Shown: positions 42,421 to 52,700 of the stretch, piece by piece | How positions within the stretch are numbered: position 1 is the stretch's first letter | Layout: each line of letters starts with the position of its first letter | The notes under the pieces: model-generated | Told to the model about the DNA's origin: nothing | The model's database searches: none | What the model saw: the letters and a program-made list of their open reading frames with translations, nothing else | NCBI GenBank assembly: GCA_965248765.1 | Contig: CBDFKF010000004.1 | Span: forward strand, 1,860,001 to 1,924,000 | Source: CBDFKF01 sp965248765 | Lineage (GTDB): Bacteria; Pseudomonadota; Alphaproteobacteria; VGEJ01 | DNA length: 64,000 nt | Direction of reading: 5' to 3' | Position numbers and translations under genes: made by a program

Positions 42421-45400
42421 ACCATCCTGCTCAGGCATTGAGCTTGCGATCTTCGCCGCAACAAAATGGGCTGTTGTGTGCTGAAACTGATCGTCGATGT
42501 CTCGGAACCTCTCAATCGTTGCCTCGTGTTCGGGGGTTGAGAATGTCCGAAGAACCTCGTCCTCCCCAATGATGGCTGCAGACCACCATGTGCAGTAGGC
42601 CGCTTCAAAGGTCTCCTTTATTGCGTCTCCCGAAACCCTTCCCTGTTCCAGTGCTTCAACAAGAGGTAGAAGATCGGCGTCGACGGCTTCCGCTCTACGT
42701 TTTCGCCAAGCACACCAGTCGCGCAGTTCGTTGCTCCGGGTCGAGATGGTATCCGCAGTCTCCCGAAGCTGCTCCAGGGCGTGGCTTGAAGCGGCGAACG
42801 CATTCTGCGCGGACGCACCTGCAACAGCCTCAAATCCCTTGCTAGCCTGATTGAAATCGTCGAACGAACTCCGGTAGGCGGCCGCTGCAAGCCCTATGGC
42901 TGCCTCCGGGGCGAGCAAGTCGTTACCTTCCAGGAGGAGGGAACGGACACTTGCACTGATTTCAGCCAGTGAATTCACGTCCTTGACGAGCTTGCCTACG
43001 ACGAGACGCGCACGTTCGCCTAGACGGTGGAGCGATTCTATGGCTGACGGATCAGTCTCGTGTTCGGTCCATTCGTTGAAGTCGGAGAGCAGGTGATGCA
43101 GTAGGTCAATCGCCTCGCCCTCCTGCCGCAGCTGTTTCAGAATCTCGGCGTCTCTTGCAGGATCCGGCCTTCCCCGGGCGCCGCTCGCGCGCATTTCCTT
43201 TAGGATGCTGCGTCTCGCAAAGAAGCGCTGTGGCCACCGTGCTGCCGAGGCGGCCGCCCAGCGGTGGCTGATACCTTCACCGTCAAGCGCCCGCCAAGCA
43301 AAAGGTTCGTACCCGCAGCTCAGCGATGCCTGAGATTCGGCCTACGCTTTGAGCCTTGCAACGGCCTCTCCCAAGGCTTTGATGCGCTCCGGACCGTCCG
43401 GCTCAAGTGCATAAGCGGTCGGCTCTTGGTATGAATCTAGAAGCAGATCAGCCAAATCGCCGAGTGTATCCAGGTGCTCCAGGGACCAATCGGACATCGC
43501 GAAGTTGATTGCCTGACAAAAGTCATCGCGGCTGCGCTCTAAGCGCCTCGCTGCGGCAGATAGTTGGCCGGCCCGCTCAACGACTTGGGATTGCCATTGC
43601 GGCGACCATTCGCTGCGACCGATGAGTTGGAAGGGACTTGAGGAGATGTCTCCGACCGCTTTTGCCTGGATAGCGAGCTTCTCGACCGTGGCACGAATGG
43701 TCTTGAGAGCTGCTTCGTCGTGAAACTCCGCGGTAGGCCAGGACAGTGTGAGGAGGCTAGCAAGCTCCGCGTCCCGGATTTTCATGCCAATGGCGTCATG
43801 GGGTGTCAGCCCATTTCTGCACTTTCGGTGCAAACGACTGACAACAAGGTTCAGGCGGTCACGTAGTGCTTGAAGCTCGTCGGCCTGCGCTTGCCAGTTC
43901 TTGGGCGATTCCAGACCGGCCCAATTCCAGGCCCTACGCACCTGGTTGAGTACGTCGACTTTTCGAGCCTTGTTGGAATGGAGCTCTAGGCAGAAACGAT
44001 CGAGACCGATTTCACTCAGTCGTCGATAAACGACCTCGAGCGCGGCGATCTTTTCGGAAACGAAAAGAACCGTTCTTCCTTTTTCGAGATTGTGCGTGAT
44101 CAGGTTGGCAACCGTTTGACTTTTGCCCGTACCGGGTGGACCGATAATGATGAAGTCCTTGCCACGATCAGCGGTCGCGATTGCTGCCATTTGCGAAGAG
44201 TCAGTCGGCAGGGCCGTCAGTAGTTCGGATGGTTTGTATCGATGATCGAGCTCGGACGACGCAACAAAATCGATATCCGTGGTATATGGATCACGCGGCG
44301 TGTCGATGAGGTGGCAGACGACGGCGTTCTCCCGCAGGGCATCGAGTCGATCGACGAGGTCTCTCCACATCAGGTACTTGGCGAAGGAAAAGTGACCGAG
44401 AACAACGTCCTCAATGACCTCAAAACCGGGAGCGTCCTTCACCGCCCTTCTGACAATATTCCAAATACCGTCCACGTCGACGCCACTCTCATCCGCCGGT
44501 AATTCCCCGTCGAGGCTCTTGATATCGATCCCAAAGTTTCGGCGAATCATTTCAAGCAGGGTCGTGTTGAAACGCGGTTCGTCGTCGTGGGAGACCATAC
44601 GTACACCACTGCGGACGGACTTTCTCTCGAGCATGACAGGAAGAAGAATTAGCGGAGCTCGGAACCTGCGCTCGTCCTTTTCGTCTCTTTTCCAAAGCAG
44701 GAATCCCAGAGCTAAGTAAAGCGTGTTGGCTCCGCCTTCCTGCAGCGCGGTCTGGGTCTTGCGATAGATATCGACGGTGCGTCTGGAAAGCTCTTCTTTC
44801 GGAAGATCAACAAGCACGCGACCATGTTCAAGCTCGTCGCGCGCGTACTCTTCGGTGATAAGTTCGCCCGTTCGCTGTTGTTGGATCTGCTGGTCTTGTC
44901 TCTCAGCAGAGGACTGGGGAACCGCAGCAATCTGGATGCGGGAGCCGTCGGCGATCTTGTCTTCGAGTCGGCCCGGTTCCGGGCAAATGATGCGTAAGCT
45001 GGTCTTGGTCGAACGATGATTTAGCAGACGATTTCTTAGCGTGAGATCTAAGAGTCGCCGCTGCCATCGTTCCAGCCGCCCCTCCGGCGTCTCAGGCTTC
45101 TCATCCTCGGGGGTCGGACCATCGAAATCGGGCAGCGCCGGCGCTTCTTCCAGTGCCGATTCCGCGACCGTGCTTGGTTCCTGGCCACTCGGTGCGGGTG
45201 CCTCTGACTTGAGGCCGAGAGGCGTGATGCTATGTGCCCGCGCCCGGCGGATATCAACAGCGGCAACGAAGGTGCTGTCGCTTTCAGGAAGAATGTTGCC
45301 TTTGGCCAGGTTGAAAGATTTGGAAAAGGGCGGAGCCGGGTTAGACGTCACGCAGGTGGTTTCGATGACCGTCAGTTCTCGAAGGTCAATACGCTTCCTG

Positions 45401-45595
45401 AGTGTCTCCGCTTCATCTATCACGACGGTGGAGAGCTCTTCCGGTTGGAGCCAGACGCCAACCAATGCGTGATCCTCAGGTAGAGCGACGACCGGATTTA
45501 GTCCTGCCTGCTCGAGCGTCGAGGCAAATAACATTGCTGTATCGAGACAAGTTGCCACCTTGCCGAGGAGCGCGGTTCTGTAGGCGCAGCCTCAG
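42421..45595 (-). pseudogene. DUF4011/DUF3320-type large helicase remnant with one in-frame stop
   Basis: The frame is open from about 45595 (ALLGKVATCLDTAMLFAS) to 42421 except for one TAG at 43342-43344. It resumes at once as AESQASLSCGYEPFAWRAL and SHRWAAASAARWPQRFF. The region LERWQRRLLDLTLRNRLLN begins the DUF4011 domain; Walker A is IIIGPPGTGKSQTVANLI, followed by FVSEKIAALEVVYRRL. Intact members are 1,500-2,000 residue superfamily 1 helicases often found in defence islands. The 5' part is missing (a stop lies just upstream), and the 3' part with the remaining helicase motifs and nuclease domain is replaced by the methyltransferase fragment. Confidence 0.75.
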
Positions 45596-45681
45596 CTCCA
45601 TCACGATAGCACAGCGGTTCGCATCGCTGACAATCCCTCTACTAGCTCGGTGGGACAAGCCTTTCGTAGTGCAAAGTCACC

Positions 45682-45748
45682 CTGAGGCTGACCGACGCAT
45701 CATCTGCCGCCTACTTTACCGGATCTACCGCGAGATGGGCGTAGCTGC
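45682..45748 (-). pseudogene. Tyrosine integrase C-terminal remnant
   Basis: The minus strand reads SYAHLAVDPVK, stop, AADDASVSLRV, which matches the region just after the tyrosine nucleophile in island integrases (YAHLAxDPVxxAAD). Only about 22 codons survive and they contain a stop. It may be the last trace of an earlier integrase next to the tRNA fragment. Confidence 0.35.
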
Positions 45749-45922
45749 ACTCGGGTGCAACGGGGCATCCTGCCGATCTGGGTTCAGGAATAACGCGCAC
45801 GACCTCCCGGACACTCGCACGATTTCGCTCCCTCATGCGTCCATAGTGCGTCCACGAGACCAATCACGTCTTTACCGCAAAAAGGAAAAATCCTGTAACT
45901 TATTGAAGCTACGGACTTTATT

Positions 45923-45967
45923 TGGTTGCGGGGGTAGGATTTGAACCTACTACCTTCAGGTTATGAG
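45923..45967 (-). other. 3' fragment of initiator tRNA-fMet (probable attachment site)
   Basis: The minus strand gives CTCATAACCTGAAGG, the variable loop, a perfect T-arm (GTAGG-TTCAAAT-CCTAC), acceptor strand CCCCGCA, discriminator A and CCA. This is the 3' 45 bases of tRNA-fMet (anticodon CAT). Homology stops at the 5' edge of the anticodon loop; the 5' half (acceptor TGCGGGG-like strand and D-arm) is absent. Integrase crossovers at anticodon loops leave exactly such fragments. The adjacent integrase pair begins about 100 bases away. Confidence 0.75.
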
Positions 45968-46068
45968 GCTGAGTGTTAAACGGAGGCTGCCAACCAAACG
46001 ATCAATCATCTTGCAAATGGTCACAACCGTTCGAGGAATCGCTTGGATCGACACCGGCAACCGCACGG

Positions 46069-47211
46069 TCAAATGCCCATGATGGCGGCGATGGATTGCC
46101 CGACCCTCTCGGCCGCCGCCTCGACGTCCCGGTCCCCGAGATGGGCGTAGCGCAGCGTCATGCTTACGCTGGCATGGCCGAGCAGGCGGGAGACCACCGG
46201 CACCGGCACGCCGTTCATCACCGCGTGGCTGGCATGCGTGTGGCGGAGGTCGTGAAGGCGAACGTCCTCAATGCAAGCCTCGCGCCGGGCGCGATACCAG
46301 AACCCAAGGTTGCGGCTGCGGGGCCGGGTGGGATCGCTCGGGGAGGGAAATACGAAGGGGCTTCCGCCGCGCGGTCGGCGTTCGAGAATACGCCGGGCCG
46401 GGGTATTGAGGGGAACGATCCTGGGCCCCGTCTTGCCGTCGGCGAGGACCAGCCTGTCGCGATCGACTTCCGACCAGCGCAGCCGGAGGATCTCGCTTCT
46501 GCGGCATCCGGTCAGGAGCAGAAGCCGGATGATATCCGCCTGCTCACGCCTGCTATGGCGGGTCTGCCTGTCCAGCACCCTATGGAGCCGGGATATCTCT
46601 TCCCGTGACAGAAAGCGCGTGAGCACCGGCCGCCGGTTCCTTTTCACGGCTCGCGCGGTGTTGGTTTCGACATGGCTGCGGGCGACAGCGAAGTTTATGA
46701 TCTGCCGGAGAAGATCGAGCGCGTGGTTGGCGTTGCCGGGCGCGGTCCGGCTGAAGGCATCGAACCAGCGCCCGATGCGCGCCGTGGTGATGCGGTCGAG
46801 CGGTTTCGATCCGAAGGCGGGCAGGAGGCGCCTCTCCACCAGATGGGTTGCGGTTCGCCGGGTCGATGGCTTGTATCCCTCGAAATGAGTCTTTCTCCAC
46901 TCGCCCGCGACGAAATCCCGGAACAGCGGCGCGCGCGTGGGCCCGGACGCACTGTCGGGCTCGGGGCTCGCCTGGCGGGCGAGGCATTCCCGGCGAGCCT
47001 CTGCGACGGTCATCGTCGAGACCGGGCCGATCGAGACGCGCTTGGAGCGGCCTCCGACATCGCGCAACAGGACGTAACTCCGCCCGCCGGACGGCCGCAC
47101 CCGGACCCCGAGACCGGGCACTCGATCGTCCCAGACCGTATATTCCCGCTCGCGGGGGCGATGGCGGGCGATGGCGGCGTCGGTAAGCCGCATGCGTTCC
47201 TTGCTTGCCAT
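46069..47211 (-). CDS. Tyrosine integrase 1 of a tandem pair
   Basis: 380 residues, complete. Arm-binding DUF4102 part (REYTVWDDRVPGLGVRVRPS), core-binding domain (STRRTATHLVERRLLPAFG), and catalytic domain with LLLTGCRRSEIL (first Arg), RLHDLRHTHASHAV (H-x-x-R), LLGHASVSM (His) and TLRYAHLGD (Tyr nucleophile). Its stop is the gene end nearest the tRNA-fMet fragment, the usual geometry for an island integrase. It starts three bases after the stop of the second integrase gene and is probably read from the same transcript. Confidence 0.92.
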   Translation of the reverse strand: MASKERMRLTDAAIARHRPREREYTVWDDRVPGLGVRVRPSGGRSYVLLRDVGGRSKRVSIGPVSTMTVAEARRECLARQASPEPDSASGPTRAPLFRDFVAGEWRKTHFEGYKPSTRRTATHLVERRLLPAFGSKPLDRITTARIGRWFDAFSRTAPGNANHALDLLRQIINFAVARSHVETNTARAVKRNRRPVLTRFLSREEISRLHRVLDRQTRHSRREQADIIRLLLLTGCRRSEILRLRWSEVDRDRLVLADGKTGPRIVPLNTPARRILERRPRGGSPFVFPSPSDPTRPRSRNLGFWYRARREACIEDVRLHDLRHTHASHAVMNGVPVPVVSRLLGHASVSMTLRYAHLGDRDVEAAAERVGQSIAAIMGI

Positions 47212-47214
47212 GCC

Positions 47215-48336
47215 TCAGCCCTCCAGCACGGCGCCGACCGTTTCGGCAGCTTCGCGAACCATTGTGTCGGCCAGATGCGTGTATTTGAGCGTCGTCTCCG
47301 GGTTCCGGTGACCGAGCAGCCGGCCGATGGCGAGGACGGTCTCGCCCTGCCTCAGCGCAATGCTCGCGTGGGTATGGCGGAGGTCGTGAACACGCATGTC
47401 GCGCAGCTCCACTTCCGCGCGGACCCTGTGCCAGAAGCGCTGCAGCCAGACGCCTTGCCGCGGCCGGTCCCCTCGCGGTCCCGGAAAGACCCATGGGCTC
47501 GTCCGCCCCAGCATGTCGAGGATGCGCCTGGCCGGGGTCGACAGCCACACCGTTCTGGGGCCCGTCTTGCTGTCGCGTAGAAAGAGGTGACCCTCGCGGT
47601 AGTCGGACCAGCGCAGGGTCAGGATCTCGCCCTTGCGGCATCCGGTCAGCAGAAGAAGGCGGGTCACGGCGACTTGGTGCGGACACAGCTCCGCATATGC
47701 GGCCAGCGTTCCGGACAATCGGCGGAGTTCGTCGTCGGAAAGGAAGCGCTCGCGCCCCTTCCGGCGATAGCGCCGGATGCCCCGGCAGGGGTTGGCCCCC
47801 TCCGGCCGAAGGCCCATCCGTTCCGCTTCTCTCATGATGACGGACAGCACCGGCATGGACCGGTCAGCGGCGACCGGCGTCGCGCGCAGGGACGCGAACC
47901 AGTTTCTGACATCGTGCCGCTCGATGTCGGCGATGCGGCGTCCGGCAAAATACGGCAGGATCTGGTTGCGCAGGTAGCAGCGGTTCACGCAAAGGGTGCT
48001 TGCCTTCCAGACCCGTTCGTGACGCTGGAACACGGTTTCGGCGACGGCTTCGAAGAGGGTTTCGTCGGGCCGGGGGCGCGCGTTCCCGTCCCGCCGGATC
48101 GCGGCGAGCATCCCGGCTGCTTGCGACCGCGCATCGCGGACATTCATCCTCGCGGCGTCGCCGACGATCTTCCAGACGCGTTCTCTCCGATGCTGGCAGT
48201 GGACGAAGAAACGCTTGCGGCCCGAGGGCAGCACGCGGACGCCGAAGCCCTTGAGCCTGGCGTCGCGAATGTCGTAAGTGTCCTTGCGAGGTCTCAGCGC
48301 CCTGACGCGGGCGTCGGTGAGGGCGGTTCCGGTCAC
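47215..48336 (-). CDS. Tyrosine integrase 2 of a tandem pair
   Basis: 373 residues, complete: arm-binding part DTYDIRDARLKGFGVRVLPS, a core-binding domain (STLCVNRCYLRNQILPYFAG), and catalytic residues in LLLTGCRKGEIL, RVHDLRHTHASIAL, LLGHRNPETT and KYTHLAD. It shares the same architecture as integrase 1 but differs through most of its length, so this is not a recent duplication. Two such genes in tandem may act together on one attachment site or be traces of two elements sharing tRNA-fMet. Confidence 0.92.
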   Translation of the reverse strand: MTGTALTDARVRALRPRKDTYDIRDARLKGFGVRVLPSGRKRFFVHCQHRRERVWKIVGDAARMNVRDARSQAAGMLAAIRRDGNARPRPDETLFEAVAETVFQRHERVWKASTLCVNRCYLRNQILPYFAGRRIADIERHDVRNWFASLRATPVAADRSMPVLSVIMREAERMGLRPEGANPCRGIRRYRRKGRERFLSDDELRRLSGTLAAYAELCPHQVAVTRLLLLTGCRKGEILTLRWSDYREGHLFLRDSKTGPRTVWLSTPARRILDMLGRTSPWVFPGPRGDRPRQGVWLQRFWHRVRAEVELRDMRVHDLRHTHASIALRQGETVLAIGRLLGHRNPETTLKYTHLADTMVREAAETVGAVLEG

Positions 48337-48511
48337 ACATCTTCTCCCGGTTACGGTTGCAGCCGGGGAAGGGCAGGTTACCCAATCCGTTCCTCTGCAA
48401 CAGTGTTCGAGAGAAAAAACGACCCCTTATCAATGAGTTAGCACCGTAGGTGCGTGACGTGGTGTAGAGCCGCGAGCGGGTCGCGGTGTCCGGCGGGCTG
48501 AGCCGGATCGC

Positions 48512-49591
48512 TCAAGCGGCCTCGGGAGGCATCTTGATGAGGGCATTGTCGCTCACCGGCGCGATGGTTTCCAGGGTCATGTAGCGCGCCCTCTGCACCG
48601 CCCATTCGTCGTTCTGCTCCATGAGGATAGCGCCGCTCAGTCGGGTGATGGCGGCCTCGTTGGGGAAGATGCCGACGACGTTGGTGCGGCGCTTGATCTC
48701 GCCGTTGAGGCGCTCCAGGGGATTGGTCGAGTGGAGCTTGGTGCGGTGCTCCTTGGGGAAGCTCATATAGGCCAGCACGTCGGGCTCGGCTTGGTCCATG
48801 AGGTTTGCCAGCTTGGGCGCCTTGGGGCGGAGCTGGTCGGCCACCTGGCGCCACTGGGTCTTGGCGGCCGCGGCGTCCTCCTGGGCGAAGGCGGTGGCGA
48901 CGAAGGCGGAGACCACGCGCCGGCCCTGCTTGCCGGCATGGCCCAGGAGGTTGCGCATGAAGTGCACCCGGCAGCGCTGCCAAGTGGCGTTGAGGACACG
49001 AGCGGCGGCGGCCTTGAGGCCCTTGTGGTCATCGGAGATCACCAGCGTGACGCCGCGCAAACCCCGTCTGGCCAGGCATCGGAGGAACTCGGTCCAGAAG
49101 GTCTCGGCCTCCGAGGCGCCGACCGCCATGCCGAGGACCTCGCGCCGGCCCTGGGTGTTGACGGCGACGGCGACGATCACCGCGACCGAGACGATGCGCC
49201 CGGACTGGCGCACCTTCACATAGGTTGCATCCAGCCAGAGGTAGGGCCAGTCGCCTTCCAGGGGCCGCTCGAGGAAGGTCCGGACCTTGTCGTCGATCTC
49301 TCCGCAGAGCCGCGAGACCTGGCTCTTGGAGATGCCGGTCATACCCATGGCCTGGACCAGGTCATCGACCGATCGGGTCGAGACGCCCTGGATGTAGGCC
49401 TCCTGGATCACCGCCGTGAGCGCCTTCTCGGCCATCCGCCGGGGCTCCAGGAAGCCGGGGAAGTAGGAGCCCTTCCGCAGCTTGGGAATGTTCAGCGCGA
49501 CGCTGCCGGCGCGGCTCTCCCACACCCGGTCGCGATAGCCGTTGCGGTGGTTGATGCGCGCCGGCGAACGCTCGCCGTGGCCGGCGCCGGT
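48512..49591 (-). pseudogene. IS256-family (mutator) transposase, 5'-truncated
   Basis: The frame reads ERSPARINHRNGYRDR and GSVALNIPKLRKGSYFPGF, then ALTAVIQEAYIQGVSTRSV, the catalytic region WPYLWLDATYVKVRQSG (first Asp), VTLVISDDHKGLKAAA (second Asp), CRVHFMRNLLGHA, and STNPLERLNGEIKRR (Glu region). The C-terminus is normal. The first 50-60 residues of the family are missing or out of frame: an in-frame stop lies near 49630 and no good start is visible. Probably inactive, though all three catalytic acids remain. Confidence 0.8.
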
Positions 49592-49797
49592 CGCGCGGCG
49601 CGGCGCCTTCCGACGCGCCGTCTTCGCTCTTCAGCGGTTTGTTGGAACCGTCCGCTCCCGGGCTGCCGCGTCGATCGCCGGTGCCTTGCCGCTTGCACGA
49701 GGAATAGGCGGTTGTTAGCTTGGGACCGGGCGGAGTTAAGCGGGCCCGCGACGTGTCGGCCGCGGCACAAGGGCAGTGTGTTGCTGACGAGTCTCCC

Positions 49798-52700
49798 ATG
49801 CGAAATGGGCGTTGCGCGATGAACCCTGAGAGCGACCGCGAAGGCCGCGGCGCCGGCGGTGCCGTGACCGTGTCGCGTTTCCGCACGGTGTGCCGTGCGT
49901 TTCTACCGTGGGTTGCCGCGGCAGCGATGCTTTTCGGCGGTGGGCTCGCTGCGCAGGCGGAGCCGGTCACACCGGAGTCCTCCCAGTGCACCGTCAGCGA
50001 CAAGACGGTGACCTGTACCGGCAACCTGTCCGGTGGTGTGAAGGTCAATAGTCCGGACGACACCTACACCACGCTCAAAGTCAATACTCTGAACGGCGAT
50101 ATCGCTCCGGAGGCAGGGACAAGCGGGATCAATTTTAATACCCATAACGAAGCCACTGACACCTACGGTAATACCGACATCACCCTCACCGTCGATACCG
50201 GTGCCAACGGCATCACCACCAAGGGCACTAACGCCAGAGGAATCTCTGCAAGATCCGCTGGCGATGTGACGGTTACAGTGACGGGCAAGATCACCGCCAA
50301 GGGTCTTTGCGACACAAGTGATAACCAGGAGTGCAGCGAAGGGGTCTATGCAAGATCCGAGGACGACGGCGCTGTGACGGTTAATGTGACGGGCGATATC
50401 GAAACCGAGGGCGATCCCGACGAGATTTCCGGGCTCGGTACTACCAGCAGCGCAGGGATCTATGCAAATTCCGGTGGCGAAGGCGCTGTGACGGTTACAT
50501 TTAGGGGCAATATCAAAGCCAAGCAAAGGAGCCGTGGGATCTATGCAAATTCCGATGGCGCTGTGACGGTTAACATGAAGAAGGGCAGCAATATCACCAC
50601 CGAGGGCATTTCCGCCGACGGAATCTTTGCAAAATCCAATGCCGACGGCGACGGCGATGTGATGGTTACAGTGGATGGTAATATCAACACCTTGGGCGAG
50701 AGGCAGAGCAACGGGATCGCAGCAGAATCCCGGGGCACCGGCGCTGTGACGGTTACAGTGACGGGCAATATCAAGACCTCGGGCGAGGGCAGCGAAGGGA
50801 TCTCTGCAGATTCCAGGGACGACGGCGATGTGACGGTTACAGTAACGGGCAATATCACCACTTCGGACGAGGGCAGCGGAGGGATCTCTGCAGATTCCGA
50901 TGCCGACGGCGATGTGACGGTTACAATGACGGGCGATATCACCACCTATGGCAAAGAAAGCCACGGGATCTCTGCAGATTCCGACGGCGATGTGACGGTT
51001 GACCTGGAGGGCGATATCACCACCACAAAAAACAAAAGCGGAGGGATTTCTGCGTTTATCGACGACCAGAACAGCGCCGGCAATATTGATATTACGGTAG
51101 TGACGGGCGCTATCACCACCTCGGGCGAGGAGAGCGCGGGGATCTATGCAGAATCCTATGGCAAAGGCGATATGACGGTTAAAATGAAGAACGGCAGCAC
51201 TATCACCACCTCGGGCGAGAGGAGCGCGGGGATCGATGCACGATCCTATGGCAATGGCGCTGTGACGGTTAACTTTACGGGCGACATCACCACTTCGGGC
51301 GATAACAGCACCGGGATCTATGTATTATCCGATAGCAATAGCGATACCGAAAATCCTAACAGCTCTGCTGTTGTTAAGATTAACGTGACGGGCGACATCA
51401 CCGCCTCGGGCGATAACAGCCAAGGGATCTATGCACAATCCAATGGCGCCACCAGCATCACACTGCATGGCGGGACCATCACCAGTGTCCAGGACGCAGG
51501 CGTCGAAATTAGTAATGATACGACCAATACGCTGACGATCAGGGGTCCTGTAACGGTCCGCGGAGGCAAAATGATTCGGCTCAGTGACGGTACAGAACAA
51601 CGATTTGACGACGTGCTGGGGGGCTCCGGCAACGAGACGATCGACAATTACGGCACGTTGACGACTCCCGGTACAATTAATCTGATTTCAGACCTCCTTA
51701 ATTTTGTTGACGTTGCAGGAGCACAGACCAATGTCTTTAACAACCACACAGGTGCGACGTTCAATTCCGGCACCGCGGTGGTTCTCGGCAGCGACGGCGA
51801 AGACCTGTTCTCCAATGCGGGCAATCTGTCGCCGGGGCGCGCGAACGCCGTGCAGACCACCACTCTCACCGGCAATTTCGTGAATACCGAGGACGGCACC
51901 TTTACCGTCACGATCGACCCGACGACGGAGAGTGGTGACAAGCTCATTGTCACCGGCACGGCCACCCTTGATGGCGGCTCGGTGAGGGTCTCGGGCGTCA
52001 CTTATGCCTATGACGGCCGCTATACGATCCTGGAAGCCGTCGAAGGCGTTGAGGGCCAATCCGACGACGTGATCGATACATTGTTCATCGACAACAGGCT
52101 GAGCTATGCCGACGACTATGTGGCGTTGTCTTCGGTAAGCAAGGGCGACAGCTTCTGCGACTTTGCCGGAACGGCCAACCAGCGGACGGTGGCCTGCGAC
52201 GGGCTTGACGGCCTGCCGATCAGCGGTGACCTCCCACAGGCTGTTCTGGCCCTGACCACGACGGAGGCGGCACGGGCCGCCTATGATGCGCTGTCGGGTG
52301 AGGTGCATGCGTCCCTCAAGGGAGCGCTGGCGGAGACGGGCCAAGAGCGGGTCGCGGCCGTCAACCGCCGCATGAACGCGCGCTTCGGCGATCCCGGCGC
52401 CCGGACAACGACGGCGGCTTTCGGCAATCCGTCGTCGCCGGCCGATGAGCGCGGCGGCTTCTGGATGAGCGGCTACGGCTCGCGGAGCGAGACCGATGCC
52501 ACGCTCGGCACGGCGCGGATGGAGACGGATTTGAGCGGTGCCCTCTTCGGCGCCGACGGTGCGCTGGACGACCACTGGCGCCTCGGCATCCTCGCCGGCT
52601 ACGGCCAGACGGATGTGACCCAGCCGGCACGCTTGTCCTCCGCTTCGGTCAATACATGGTCGGTCGGCCTTTACGGCGCCGCCGAGGCCGGCGCTTGGGG

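Larger units (their letters stand above)
45596..46068. other. Junction region with integrase and tRNA remnants
   Basis: No intact gene. It holds a short integrase C-terminal remnant (45682-45748), about 180 bases without recognisable content, and the initiator tRNA fragment (45923-45967). Confidence 0.6.

Noticed and set aside
45923..45975. Complete tRNA-Met gene
   Set aside because: No 5' acceptor strand or D-arm; homology stops at the anticodon loop.
48731..49822. Plus-strand 363-residue frame
   Set aside because: Antisense to the IS256 transposase, with low-complexity G/H/D content.
50541..50964. Minus-strand frames under the autotransporter repeats
   Set aside because: Repeat-driven antisense frames; the plus-strand protein has signal, repeats and barrel.
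50200..51480. Regularly spaced repeats as a CRISPR array
   Set aside because: Units vary in length by multiples of three, are imperfect, and lie inside one long open frame with signal peptide and barrel.
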